Source: Paratinospora sagittata
Lineage: Eukaryota > Streptophyta > Magnoliopsida > Ranunculales > Menispermaceae
Assembly: GCA_035771175.1 (NCBI GenBank)
Contig: CM069596.1
Location: 8,916,001-8,980,000 of the forward strand
Length of the DNA: 64,000 nucleotides
Reading direction: 5' to 3'
Both the position numbers and the translations under genes were made by a program. The notes under the pieces were generated by a model. That model was not told where the DNA came from. It saw only the letters and a list, made by a program, of their open reading frames with translations, and did no database searches. Below are positions 12,346 through 22,958 of the stretch, piece after piece. Within the stretch, counting starts at the first letter, position 1; every line of letters starts with the position of its first letter.

Positions 12346-13641
12346 TATCCAGCATTTAACCATCTTGGGATGTAGCTATTTCATCTGATGAGCATTGTGA
12401 TATGCTCAATTGCTTGTGCAAAATAGTTCCAAAAGAAAAGCTTCTTCAACAGGTAAGATTTCATTGGGGATCGGTTATTTAGTGATATTTCCCAATATAG
12501 AAATTATTTGATTATAACCTTTGTTAAGTGAAGGTCATATTTACCTGGATGGAAGGGAAGTATGTCTCTGGTAGTCATAAAAATTATGAAGGTGATTCTT
12601 AATCCAAGTGCTATAAAGGTTCTGGGAATGGTTCATTAGTTGAACAAACTGAGAGAGGCAGATGTGCATGCAGATCTTCAGTGACAAGGAAAAGGAAAGA
12701 TTTGGAATCAAATTCTGATTTTACTGATTCCATTGCATCATACCCAATAAATGAAATATTGCTCGACATAATGCGATAAGAAGAGAGTTGAACGACATAG
12801 CTGAGGAGGCTAGGAAAATCAAACTTTATGGAGATTTTTCTGATATATCAATGTTCAATGAGAGATTGCAATTCATTGCAGAGGTCTGCATCTTCCACTA
12901 GTATTAAGTTTGTTGGCCTCGTCTTTGCTGCAATTCCTATTGCATGATCATGTTTATCTCTTTGATGTGTGGATTCTAAAAATGATGGTTTCCTATCCAG
13001 AGGCTTAACTAATGTAACTTCTAATTACCTAGATGACTCATCTGCCCTTCTAACATTTGCACAAAGTCATGGTCTCAAAAATTTTACTTTTCAGTTTTCA
13101 TTTATTTTCAATTTAATGGGTAAGTTAGCCTCAAACATTTATGTTTGGAGCTATTACAACTATTTTGGAAGAACTTCTATGAAAATATAAAAGTTGTAAC
13201 AATTATGACAACCTTCTGGATTTTAGATGTGTGAATGTAAATGGTCTGTCCATTTAGAGCTCAAGTTTGAATCTTGTGTAAATATGAACAAAAAACTATT
13301 TGATATTACTCTCATTTTGCTCATTGATTTTTTTTTTCCTTTGCTTGGGTGCCCTGCATAATTAAGCTCAAAAAAGAAAGAGAAAAAATGAAGCATGGAA
13401 TTATTTTCCCGTATTTGGATCTTTTGGTTTGCTTATTGTGGAGAGAGCTTTAGTTTCAATTTGAGGTTGTTTATTTAATAGTAATTATGAAATGTAAGTC
13501 CTATAGACCAGACCTGCCTCTGCAGGGAAAGGGAATTTGATGGACATTAAAATTTAAACTGTCTCTCTTCCTATACATATGGTAATGGATTTATTATAAT
13601 TGCCTCCTTTTCAAGCGAGTGTTTCTTGTCACTCTCTGCAG

Positions 13642-13776
13642 TGTTGCTGAAGGACAAGGTTATCTTCCCTGCAGTAGACAAGGAACTCTCTTTTACCCTG
13701 GAGTATGCTGAGGAAAAAAGACAGTTTAACAAATTTAGATAGATGCTTGATAGAAGATATTCAAAGTGCAGCAGGA
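13642..13776 (+). pseudogene. BTS: BTS hemerythrin exon, 5' half, cut by a copia insertion
   Basis: After the acceptor CTCTCTGCAG the frame of DKVIFPAVDKELSFTLEYA and EEKRQFNKFR is clear, once one extra G near 13651 is allowed for. A 4-bp TAGA repeat near 13732 shifts the frame before the expected IEDIQSA. The exon is cut after CAGGA (13772-13776). It resumes at 18701 with the duplicated CAGGA and then codons for a TSSAEFYTKLCSHAYEIMD stretch and the hemerythrin metal-ligand motif HFHNEEVE, ending at a GTAAGC donor after 18804. Confidence 0.88.
13772..13776. repeat. Target-site duplication of the copia element (left copy, CAGGA)
   Basis: CAGGA lies directly before the left LTR and is repeated exactly at 18701-18705 directly after the right LTR. 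Five bases is the usual Ty1/copia duplication length. Confidence 0.95.
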
Positions 13777-14098
13777 TGTTGTGCGCAGCAGAATCGAATA
13801 TCAAACCAATCGAATGCAAAAGTAAATAATGGAAACAAGAACACAAAGATTTACGTGGTTCGGTGAAACTCCGCCTACTCCACCGGAGATGAGAATCACT
13901 AATTGGGGAATTCCAAAAGGAGAGTACAAAATATGCTTCAAAACTCTCATACCCTCAAAATACAGTAATAGGGTATTTATAATAATGAGAGGTTTGGTTC
14001 AACTCAAACACTAATAGAAGTTAGGGTTTGCTTCAAATACTAACTTTATAATAAAATGACATAAACGCCCACGAATAGGACGAGCCAAATAATCAACA
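13777..14098 (-). repeat. 3' LTR of the copia element
   Basis: 322 bp, on the plus strand beginning TGTTGTGCGCAGC and ending AATAATCAACA, matching 18379-18700 at all but about 11 positions. The small open frame in it (METRTQRFTWFGE...) occurs in both LTRs and is not a gene. Confidence 0.96.
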
Positions 14099-17000
14099 AA
14101 TCTCCACCTTGGCGAGATCGCCTAAACAAACCAATCACCAATCTCATCTCCAAATGCACCCGAAAGCGCTCAGGTTCTAATGACATTGATCAAGTTCAAA
14201 CAATGCTCAAACTTGATCGCTGGTACAATCTTGGTCAACATGTCTGCAGGATTATCTTTTGTATGGATCTTCATCAATGAAATCTCACCATCCTCGATAA
14301 CCTCTCGAACAAAATAAAAACGGACATCAATGTGTTTTGTTCTTGCATGATGCGCCTGGTTCTTTGCCAAATGAATAGTACTCTAACTATCACAATGAAC
14401 TGTGACACTATCCATAGTAACCCCCACGTCACCAAGCAAACCAAATAGCCAAATGGCCTCCTTAATAGCCTCTGTCATAGCCATATACTCTGCCTCTGTA
14501 GTAGACAAAGCAACTGTAGACTGCAACGTAGACCTCCAACTCACCGGTCCTCTAGAAAGTGTAAACACATACCCACTAGTAGAACGACGCTTATCCAAAT
14601 CACCTGCAAAGTCCGAATCCACATATCCATCCAAATGTAAACCAAGTCTGTCATCCTTTTCAAATACCAATCCAACATCCAAAGTACATGAAATGTACCG
14701 CAAAATCCATTTCACTGCTTGCCAATGTTCTTTTCCTGGGTCATGCATATACCTGCTAACCATACTAACTACTTGTGAAATGTCTGGTCTCGTACACACC
14801 ATTGCATACATCAAACTGCCAACTGCACTTGCATATGGAACCTTAGCCATAAAACTACGTTCCTCATCTGTACGTGGAGCCATCAAAGCACTAAGCTTAA
14901 AGTGAGGAGCCAACGGTGTACTAACAGGTTTGGCCTTTTCAATTCCAAACCGATGCAAAACCTTTTTCAAATATTGTGTCTGATTCAAACACATTGTACT
15001 CTTCACTCTGTCTCTTCTAATTTCCATACCAAGTATTTTCTTAGCTTCTCCAAGATCTTTCATTTCAAATTCAGTATTTAACTGAGTCTTCAAATATTCT
15101 ATCTCCACCTTGCTCTTAGATGCAATAAACATATCATCCACATATAAGAGCAAATAAATAAACGATGAATCGGGAAGCTTACGAAAATACACACAATGAT
15201 CATAACTGCTCCGAGTGTACTGCTGACCAATCATAAATCTGTCAAATCGCTTGTACCATTGTCTGGGAGACTGTTTCAAACCATAAAGAGACTTGTTCAA
15301 TTTGCAAACGAGATTTTCTTTACCAGGTACCTTAAAACCTTCAGGTTGAGACATATAAATCTCTTCTTCCAAATCACCATGGAGGAAAGCGGTCTTCACA
15401 TCCAACTGTGCTAATTCCAAATCAAAATGTGCAACCAAAGCAAGCAAAATACGAATAAACGAGTGCTTGACAACAGGTGAAAATATTTCATTGTAGTCTA
15501 CACCCTCAGTCTGAGCGTACCCCTTTGCAACTAATCTGGCTTTGTATCTCACATTATTCATCTCTGCAGAACCTTCCTTTTTGGTGAAAACCCATTTGCA
15601 TCCAATAGCTTTCTTACCCTCTGGAGGTCGAACTAATTCCAAAGTCTGATTCTTATGAAGAGATTGCATCTCCTCATCCATAGCCTTTGTCCAGTCTGCA
15701 CTGTCAGAATACTGCATAGCTTCTTTATAACTGGTAGGAATACCATCTTCAATAACTGGGAGTGCATATGCCACCATATCTTCAAAACGAGCAGGTTTGC
15801 AAATATCTCTTCGCTGTCTACGGGAGGCAATAGAATCTGACTGTCGTAGGATTGCTGGGGTTGAATTCTCAAAATCTGATCTTTCACCATCTGTAACACC
15901 TGTGCGGTTGGGACTTGTCTTCATAGCAACATCAAACTCCACCTGCTCAGGAGCATCTTGATTGTTCTGTTTCGATTGAAGACCTTGTTGGGGAGATTTA
16001 TTTAGAACTCCTGATTCATCAAAAGTAACATCTCTGCTGATGATAGACTTCTTTGATTCAGGACACCAGATCTTGAACCCCTTCACACCTTTATCAAAAC
16101 CCAAGAAAATACCTTTCTTGGCTCTAGGATCCAACTTGTCTTCCCTGACATGAAAGAAAGCAGAACAACCAAATACATGTAATGAATCATAATCATGTGC
16201 AGGTTTACCTGACCAAACCTCAATAGGTGTTTTCTTGTCAAGTGCAGCTGATGGTAGTCTGTTGACCAGATGACATGCATAGCGAAGTGCTTCTGCCCAA
16301 AACTGTTTGCCTAACCCAGCATTAGACAACATACATTGAACTTTCTCTAGTAAAGTACGATTCATACGCTCAGCAACTCCATTCTGTTGTGGTGTATTTC
16401 GAACTGTGAAGTGTCTGACAATTTCTTCATCCTGGCATACCTTCATAAATGGATCTGAAGTATATTCTCCACCATTATCTGATCTAAGCATTTAATTTTC
16501 CTGCCAGTCTGATTCTCAATCATTTTCTTCCATGATAAGAAGTGTTCCAAAACTTCACTTTTCTGATGCATTGTATACACCCAAACTCTCCGAGAGTAGT
16601 CATCAACAAATGAAACAAAATAATGCTTACCTCCCAAAGATGCCACTTTGGTAGGTCCTCAAACATCTGTGTGAACATAATCAAGTATACCTTGAGTACA
16701 GTGAATAGTTGTACCAAACTTGACTCGAGTCTGTTTTCCCAAAACACAATGTTCACAAAATTCCAATTTGCAAATTTTAGCACCTTTCAACAAATCCTGT
16801 TTAACCAGTGCGTGCAAAGATTTCTCACCAGCATGTCCAAGTCGCCTGTGCCATAACTCAGTAGTATCATCTGTAGATACATATGCAACTGTGCTCGCTC
16901 TACCCATAACTGTACTACCCTGCAAAAAATACAAGTTATTTCTTCTTGTACCTTTCATCACTATCAATGCTCCCAAAACAATCTTCAAAATACCGTCTTC

Positions 17001-17624
17001 AATTGTGATCTTGAAGCCTTTTGATTCTAATGCACCCAAAGAAATTAGATTCTTCTTCAAGTCTGGTACATACCGAACTTGCTTCAAATCCCTGATTGTT
17101 CCATCATGTAATTTCAATTGTACTGTACCTATCCCTTTTGTCTCACATATATCATTATTACCCATAAAAACAGATCCACCGACGAATTCATCGAGAGTAG
17201 AAAAATATTCTCTATTTGGACACATATGATAGGTGCAGCCTGAATCCAAAATCCAATCCTCAGATTGACATACCAAAGATGAACAAACCAGTGAAATATC
17301 TGAATCTGAATCCTTCACTTGTGCAATATTTGAAGTAACTCTGTTCTGATTTTTATTCTGCAATTTCGGACAGTCTTTCTTCCAATGCCTCGTCTCGTAG
17401 CAATATCCACATTCATTCTTTGCAGGAATTCTTCTTTCTGATGATTTCCCTCTCGACTTAGATCGAGATTTTCTATCTTTCTTTCCTTGCTTCTGTTCAG
17501 ATCTACCCCTTATTACCAAAGCTGACGAAGTCTCCTTGCTGTCATGTTTATCCTTTTTACGATACATGTGGTTAATCAAAGCAAAAAATACCTCATCATA
17601 ATTAATTGCTTTCTTTCCATGCAA
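14099..17624 (-). pseudogene. Copia gag C-terminus and pol (protease, integrase, reverse transcriptase, RNase H)
   Basis: Reading the minus strand from 17624: zinc knuckle CGYCYETRHWKKDC near 17410; protease WILDSGCTYHM with the DSG active site; integrase zinc region LWHRRLGHAGEKSLHAL and CEHCVLGKQ; integrase core VSFVDDYSRRVWVY, then RSDNGGEY and QQNGVAERMNRTLLEK; reverse transcriptase KWVFTKKEGS, YAQTEGVDYNEIFSPVVKH, LDVKTAFLHGDLEEEIYM and the YVDD motif in YLLLYVDDMFIAS; RNase H YVDSDFAGDLDKRRSTSGY. Lesions: TGA for Trp near 16660, a one-base deletion near 16492 just before SDNGG, and TAG at 14383-14385 before STIHLAKNQAHHARTKH. The longest intact piece is 702 codons (16491-14383). This is a clear but inactive pol. 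Confidence 0.95.
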
Positions 17625-18127
17625 TAAAGTAGTAGAAAAATGTTCATATTCATCGGGTAATGAATTCAGTAAAAGAACACCCTTATCCCATCAAAAATAG
17701 TAACATCCAAATTTAATAAATCAGCAAGTAATTGATTAAATTCTTCCAAATGTTCAGTCATGGAATTACCTGGTTTGTAGTCAAACCTGTAGAGCTTTTT
17801 CTTCAAATAAATTCGATTTTCAATGCACTTGGTCATGTACTTATCTTCCAATTTCTGTCAAAGTTCCTTAGCCTCAGTTACTTTCATAACAGAATACTTC
17901 TGTTCCTTCGCCAAACATAATCTTATGGTACCACAAGCTTGACGATTAATTTTCTTCCAAGTCTTCTCATCCATATCAACAGGTTTTTCTTCCAAAGCAA
18001 CGTCTAAATCTTGTTGGGCTAAGACATCAAGAACTTCACATTGCCACATTCCAAAATTGTTCTTGCCATTAAATTTCTCAACTTCAAATTTCGCATTCGA
18101 GACTTTCGAAGAACTTTCCATCTTCAA
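17625..18127 (-). pseudogene. Copia gag N-terminal region
   Basis: An ATG near 18121 opens MESSSKVSNAKFEVEKFNG and KNNFGMWQCEVLDVLAQQ, the standard start of plant copia gag (F-x-G-x-N-F/Y-x-x-W). After 89 codons a TGA stop near 17860 interrupts AKEL*QKLEDKYM, and after YKPGNSMTEHLEEFNQLLADLL a second break near 17695 shifts the frame before the downstream gag/zinc-knuckle frame. Gag forms the particle shell; here it cannot be made whole. Confidence 0.9.
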
Positions 18128-18363
18128 TTTTTCAAAGAACCAGATTCACGTTGAGCAAAAACAAACACGCCAAAATTGCTCACGGTCCAATTTGAAGATC
18201 AAGAAACCAATCGATTTTGTGATAAAATAATCACAACTAAAGTGAAAATTTTTGTTTCAAAACTCCACGTTCAGCCACAAAAAATTTGTCACGGCGATAC
18301 AACCCGTCGTCAAGAACGTTCTTCTTCTTCAAATCGTTCTTCGAATCCAATTTCAGAACCAAA

Positions 18364-18375
18364 GCTCTGATACCA
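18364..18375 (-). other. Primer binding site of the copia element (tRNA-iMet)
   Basis: On the minus strand the bases read TGGTATCAGAGC, complementary to the 3' end of plant initiator methionine tRNA, three bases inside the 5' LTR boundary at 18379. Confidence 0.92.
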
Positions 18376-18378
18376 ATT

Positions 18379-18700
18379 TGTTGTGCGCAGCGGAATCGAA
18401 TATCAAACCAATCGAATGCAAAAGTAAATAATGGAAACAAGAACACAAAGATTTACGTGGTTCGGCGAAACTCCGCCTACTCCACGGGAGATGAGAATCA
18501 CTAATTGGGGAATTCCAAAAGGAGAGTACAAAATATGCTTCAAAACTCTTATACCCTCAAAATACAGTAATAGGGTATTTATAATAATGAGAGGTTTGGT
18601 TCAACTCAAACACTAATAGAAATTAGGGTTTGGGTCAAATACTAACTTCATAATAAAATGATATAAACGCCTACAAATAGGACGAGCCAAATAATCAACA
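18379..18700 (-). repeat. 5' LTR of the copia element
   Basis: 322 bp copy of the LTR at 13777-14098 with the same TGTTG...CAACA ends on the plus strand, followed directly by the CAGGA duplication at 18701-18705. Being upstream of gag on the minus strand, this is the LTR that would promote transcription. Confidence 0.96.
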
Positions 18701-19150
18701 CAGGAGCCAACACATCATCGGCAGAATTTTATACAAAGCTATGTTCACATGCTTATGAAATAATGGACACTATTCAGAAGCACTTTCACAACGAGGAAGT
18801 TGAGGTAAGCTTTATTTTTTGATGAAGTGAAATTCTCTCTTATTCTCCAAAGGCATTCACTCACTATTGAACACTCTTAGGTTCTTCCACTTGTTCGGAG
18901 ACATTTCAGCCTCAAAAGACAGTGACAACTTCTGTATCAGAGCTTATGTCTGATGCCTTTGAAATTGCTGGAGTGTGTTTTGCCATGGTTGGTTGGGTTG
19001 CTTACTGAAGAAGAAGCAAAATTTTTTCTTCAAAATATGTATTCAGCAGGTCTGTCTTCATTGTTCACCTAGCATTTTTATAATCTATGGTGTACTAATT
19101 ATTTTTCTGTTCCTGATCCATTCTAAGTAATGTATGACCATTTGATGCAG

Positions 19151-20368
19151 CTCCGGCTACTGATATTGCACTGGTCACACTTTTCTCTGGTTGGGCATGC
19201 AAGGGTCGTTCTCAGGATGTATGTTTGTCTTCAAGTGCCATTGGTTGTTGTCCTGTAAAAAGTATGACAGAAATTGAAGATTGCAGTCAACCAAGTTGTG
19301 CTTGTGCCTCTCCCTTGTCCATTAAAAATCTGCCATCATCAGTTGAAGTAGATAAAGAAACAAGACCAGTCAAACGTGGAAACTTCTCAGAGTCATGTGA
19401 AAATAATAATGCTTGTAATCAATCAGATACTACAAGTACAGGAAAAGTGTCTTGTAGTAATCAGGTTTGCTGTGTTCCTGGATTGGGAGTGAACAACAAT
19501 AACCTAGGATTAAGTTCCCTTGCCTCTGTGAAGTCTTTGCGATCCTTGTCTTTCAATCCTTCTGCTCCTTCTCTTAGGGAAACAGATTCCAGCTCTTCTG
19601 AGAGTTCCACACTGCGACCCATTGATAACATATTCAAATTTCACAAGGCCATCCGCAAAGATGTGGAGTACCTGGATGTGGAATCTGGAAATCTTAGTGG
19701 CTGTGACGAGACATTCCTTTGGCAGTTCTGTGGAAGATTCCGCCTGTTGTGGGGCTTCTATATGGCTCACAGCAATGCCGAGGATGAAATTGTTTTCCCA
19801 GCATTGGAATCAAAAGAATCGCTTCATAATGTAAGCCACTCTTATACATTGGACCACAAGCTAGAGGAAAAGCTATTTGAAGATATTTCATCTGTACTTT
19901 CTGAACTTTCAGACCTTCATGAAATTATGAGCAAGAGCAAATCCTTTGAAGAATCAATTGGAAAGAACTCTGATTTTTCTGATGGGTATGACAATGATAA
20001 TGTGCGTAAGTACAATGAGCTAGCTATAAAGGTTCAAGGTATGTGTAAGTCTATTAGAGTCACATTGGACCAGCACGTATTTAGAGAAGAGCTTGAGCTG
20101 TGGCCATTGTTTGAGAGACATTTTTCTGTTGAAGAGAAAAATAAAATTGTTGGTCGAATAATTGGGACTACAGGTGCAGAGGTGCTCCAGTCGATGCTAC
20201 CATGGGTGACTTCTGCGCTTACTCAGGATGAGAAGAACAAAATGATGGACACATGGAAGCAAGCAACAAAAAATACAATGTTCAATGAGTTACTTAATGA
20301 ATGGTGGAAAGGATCTCCTGTTGAATCTTCACAGATTGCCACAACAGAGAGTTGTAATTCTTAGCAAG
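19151..20368 (+). pseudogene. BTS: BTS third hemerythrin exon, long open stretch inside the dead gene
   Basis: Between the acceptor TTTGATGCAG and the donor CAAGGTATG the exon is open except for a TAG at 20362, two codons before the donor. It starts [20 protein letters not shown] cysteine- and serine-rich spacer follows. The hemerythrin domain has the usual ligand motifs: [66 protein letters not shown], and [19 protein letters not shown]. It ends with a long helical stretch up to [10 protein letters not shown]. Histidines and glutamates that bind the di-iron centre are present by family comparison. It could give a 379-codon product if started at the ATG at 19225, but nothing indicates a promoter there. 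Confidence 0.88.
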
Positions 20369-20534
20369 GTATGCCACAAGCATTATGGAAGCAAAGTTTC
20401 AACACTTACTATATTGCTTTTTGTACATTAACCTATACAAAGTACATAATGAGAGTTATTGTTAGGCGTGTAATAACTGGTGGTTTAGCTAATTTTATAC
20501 CATACTAATGTTTGCAGTTTTTGCTGCTCTTTAG

Positions 20535-21256
20535 GCACCAGTATCCTGGAAAGCTTGGATCAGAGTGATCAAATGTTCAAGCCTGGATGGAAGGATATTT
20601 TCCGTATGAATCAAAGTGAGCTGAAACCAGAAATTAGGAAGGTCTCGCGAGACTCAACACTTGATCCTAGGAGAAAAGAATATCTTATACAAGATCTTAT
20701 GACGAGGTATGTCCCTGCAATGGCATTTGCCATTAATATTCAAGTCAAGATATGTACTATGTTTATGGTCTTTTGGCTTATGTATTCTAAACGATAGATG
20801 TGTTATTTTAGTCGCTGGGTAGCTGCTCAGCAGAAGTTACTCGAAGCAAGAACAGGGAAAATCATGAACAATGAAGATGTGGCTGGATGCTCTCCATCAT
20901 TTAGAGATCTAGAGAAGCAAGTTTTTGGTTGTGAACACTACAAAAGAAACTGTAAACTCCTAGCAGTTTGCTGTAACAAGCTATTCACATGCAGGTTTTG
21001 CCATGACAAAGTCGGTGATCATTCAATGGATAGGTAGTTTCCAGAACCTATTAATATTATAGTTATTCAAGACCAAGTTGAGCTTCATAGTCCATTTTGA
21101 CATTTTGTTTGTTACTTTGGGAAACCAACATCAGAGATGATGTGTATGAACTGCATAAAGATTCAGTATTGGGCCAATTTGCACAACCCCTGCCTGCAAA
21201 GGACTATCAATGGCAAAATACTATTGCAATATATGCAATTTTTTTGATGATGAGAG
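20535..21256 (+). pseudogene. BTS: BTS exons for the linker and CHY zinc finger, damaged
   Basis: Exon 20535-20706 encodes FKPGWKDIFRMNQSEL, KVSRDSTLDPRRKEYL and IQDLMTR, a block conserved between hemerythrin and zinc-finger parts of BRUTUS. Exon 20812-21033 encodes RWVAAQQKLLEARTG, then the start of the CHY-type zinc finger: FGCEHYKRNCKLLAVCCNKLFTCRFCHDKVGDHSMDR. The next exon (about 21122-21256) continues with EMMCMNCIKIQ, but the frame is lost just after, so the remaining cysteines are read out of frame. Intron borders are GTATGTCC, GTAGTTT and GTGAGG. Confidence 0.85.
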
Positions 21257-22722
21257 GTGAGGAAGTTCTCACTTGAAATTTTCTTGCTTCTAGTGATTTT
21301 GGGATAAAGTGTTTATGAGGAAGGACACACTCCTAGACAAAAGAAATAGTTTGTTCTGTCTTATTGAGCTTGCATGTCGATCTTGCTCTGCAATGACCTG
21401 CATGGAAGTATGTTTGCTTAGCATATGACGCTGCAGTTTTCCATGTTATCATTCTGTGTCCAATGACAGCTATATTGTTCTTCAGTATCTTAATCCTTTT
21501 TTTCATGGATTCTTTACTAAAACTTACTATTTTGATTGTAAATCATTAATTTCTTCGTTCGAAGATGGCAGAGGTATTTGTTTGGTTTGATGACTTTTTG
21601 TACCTTGGGTTGACATTGATTGTTGATTATGAATTTATGAGCAGTTATTTCCTGTAATTTGAGATAGCGAACACTCATCAACTTGATGACCTTCAAGCAT
21701 TTGAGCACATTGAAAGATTACAAATTACAAATATAGACAATGTATCAAACTTAATATTTAAACATTAGTAAAAGAAAAAGAAACTTGGTTGGATTTGTGG
21801 GGAAGGACATGGGTGGCTTCAGTTTAATAGAGAATATGGTGTTAGAGCTAGGCCAATTGGGGAATGAGATTTCTGTTATTAGTGTCAAGTAGTTGGAATG
21901 AGGCTTATTGTGTTGTTTGCATGTGACTGCTAGATTGCTTCACTAGGATTACCATTTACACAAGATTAAAGGGTGTAACTAGTGTTAGAGGCTTCTGTTA
22001 TCGCAGGGTTTGGAGAAACGTCAGGGTATCTAGCCTTACCCTCGCATTGCAAAGAGGTCGTTTTTTGGATACAAACTTATGACCTTCCTATACTGTTTTA
22101 CCAAGGCCCACCCTTTACCATTTACACAGTTTCGAACATAATTGACTGATCCTGATAGGTCCTTAAGCAAGGAAACAAAAGAGTGATACATCAACCCGAT
22201 CCAATTGACATATCCGTAAAATGCTTTAACTGAAGTAGATAGTTCTTGTTCTTAGGTCTAGAAGCACCCTCATTACTTGCAGGACCCAAATTTGGCAGGT
22301 TAGCAACTATCAAAAGAGAGCTTAATTTTTTTTTTTGTGTTATATTGTGGATGAGAAGACCATAATCTTGTATCAGGTCACATTATATCTTAATGTCAGC
22401 ATCAGTATAATCGTTGATGCATATTCAACTAAAGATGCTGTAAATTGACATCCATTTTTAATATTTCTCTAAAAGGGTGTACCTAATACATGAAGCTTCT
22501 GCCATTATGAGGTTTGGGGAAGGATGATGCATGCAGTACGGTGTTACCTCCACTTTAAAGAGGCTCTTTTTAGATTCAACATCCAATAGCTTACCTAAAA
22601 GTTGGCTTTTGTCTTCCCACTAGGTTCTTTGTACAATACTTTCAACTATGCAATGGCTTGTGCTTTTGATGATAGCTGTTATAGAAGTGGAATTTGACTG
22701 TTCTATCTTCATGTTAATTCAG
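21257..22722 (+). repeat. BTS intron with two Au-SINE-like copies
   Basis: Two stretches share the body of plant Au SINEs on the plus strand: about 21975-22090 (CTTACCCTCGCATTGCAAAG, then a TATGACCTT end) and about 22470-22585 (GTGTTACCTCCACTTTAAAG then AGGCTCTTTTTAGATTCAA). Both are diverged and lack clear target duplications. The rest of the intron shows nothing recognisable. The minus-strand frame at 21517-21708 has no support. Confidence 0.5.
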
Positions 22723-22958
22723 GGAAGTATACCATTGCCCATTTTGCAATTTATGCCGTGTTGGGAGGGGGCTTGGCATCGACTTCTTTCACTGCATGAA
22801 ATGCAATTGTTGCCTCGGGATGAAGTTAGTGGACCACAAGTGCCGGGAGAAAGGTTTGGAAACAAATTGTCCCATCTGTTGTGATGACATGTTCACATCT
22901 AGTGCAGCAGTCGGAGTATTTACCTTGTGGTCATTTTATGCATTATGCTTGTTTCCAG
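22723..22958 (+). pseudogene. BTS: BTS CHY/CTCHY and RING-finger exon, damaged
   Basis: After the acceptor TTAATTCAG, the frame reads REVYHCPFCNLCRVG, then GLGIDFFHCMKCNCCLGM and HKCREKGLETNCPICCDDMFTSS (CTCHY region, then the first RING cysteines CPIC). A one-base shift then follows before LPCGHFMHYACFQ. The donor CCAGGTATG follows at 22958. The RING finger recruits the ubiquitin-conjugating enzyme in BRUTUS proteins; the shift inside it would abolish ligase function. Confidence 0.87.

Larger units (their letters stand above)
13777..18700 (-). mobile_element. Ty1/copia (Tork-type) retrotransposon, full length, inactive
   Basis: A complete 4924-bp element on the minus strand has LTRs at both ends (13777-14098 and 18379-18700, 322 bp each), a CAGGA target duplication, a tRNA-iMet primer site (TGGTATCAGAGC on the minus strand, 18375-18364) three bases from the 5' LTR, and a purine tract (AAGGTGGAGATT) next to the 3' LTR. 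Internal order is gag, protease, integrase, reverse transcriptase, RNase H, the copia order. The terminal HARTKHIDVRFYFVREVI segment and the gag style point to the Tork/Tnt1 lineage. By eye the LTRs differ at about 11 positions (~3.4%), so the insertion is not very recent. Stops and frameshifts in gag and pol make it non-autonomous now. Confidence 0.96.

Noticed and set aside
13829..14014. 61-residue frame beginning METRTQRFTWFGE, repeated at 18431-18616
   Set aside because: Both copies are LTR sequence of the same copia element.
19225..20364. Independent single-hemerythrin gene starting at the ATG at 19225
   Set aside because: The reading frame continues upstream to a proper splice acceptor at 19150 and the neighbouring BTS exons flank it in order; it is better read as one exon of a larger broken gene.
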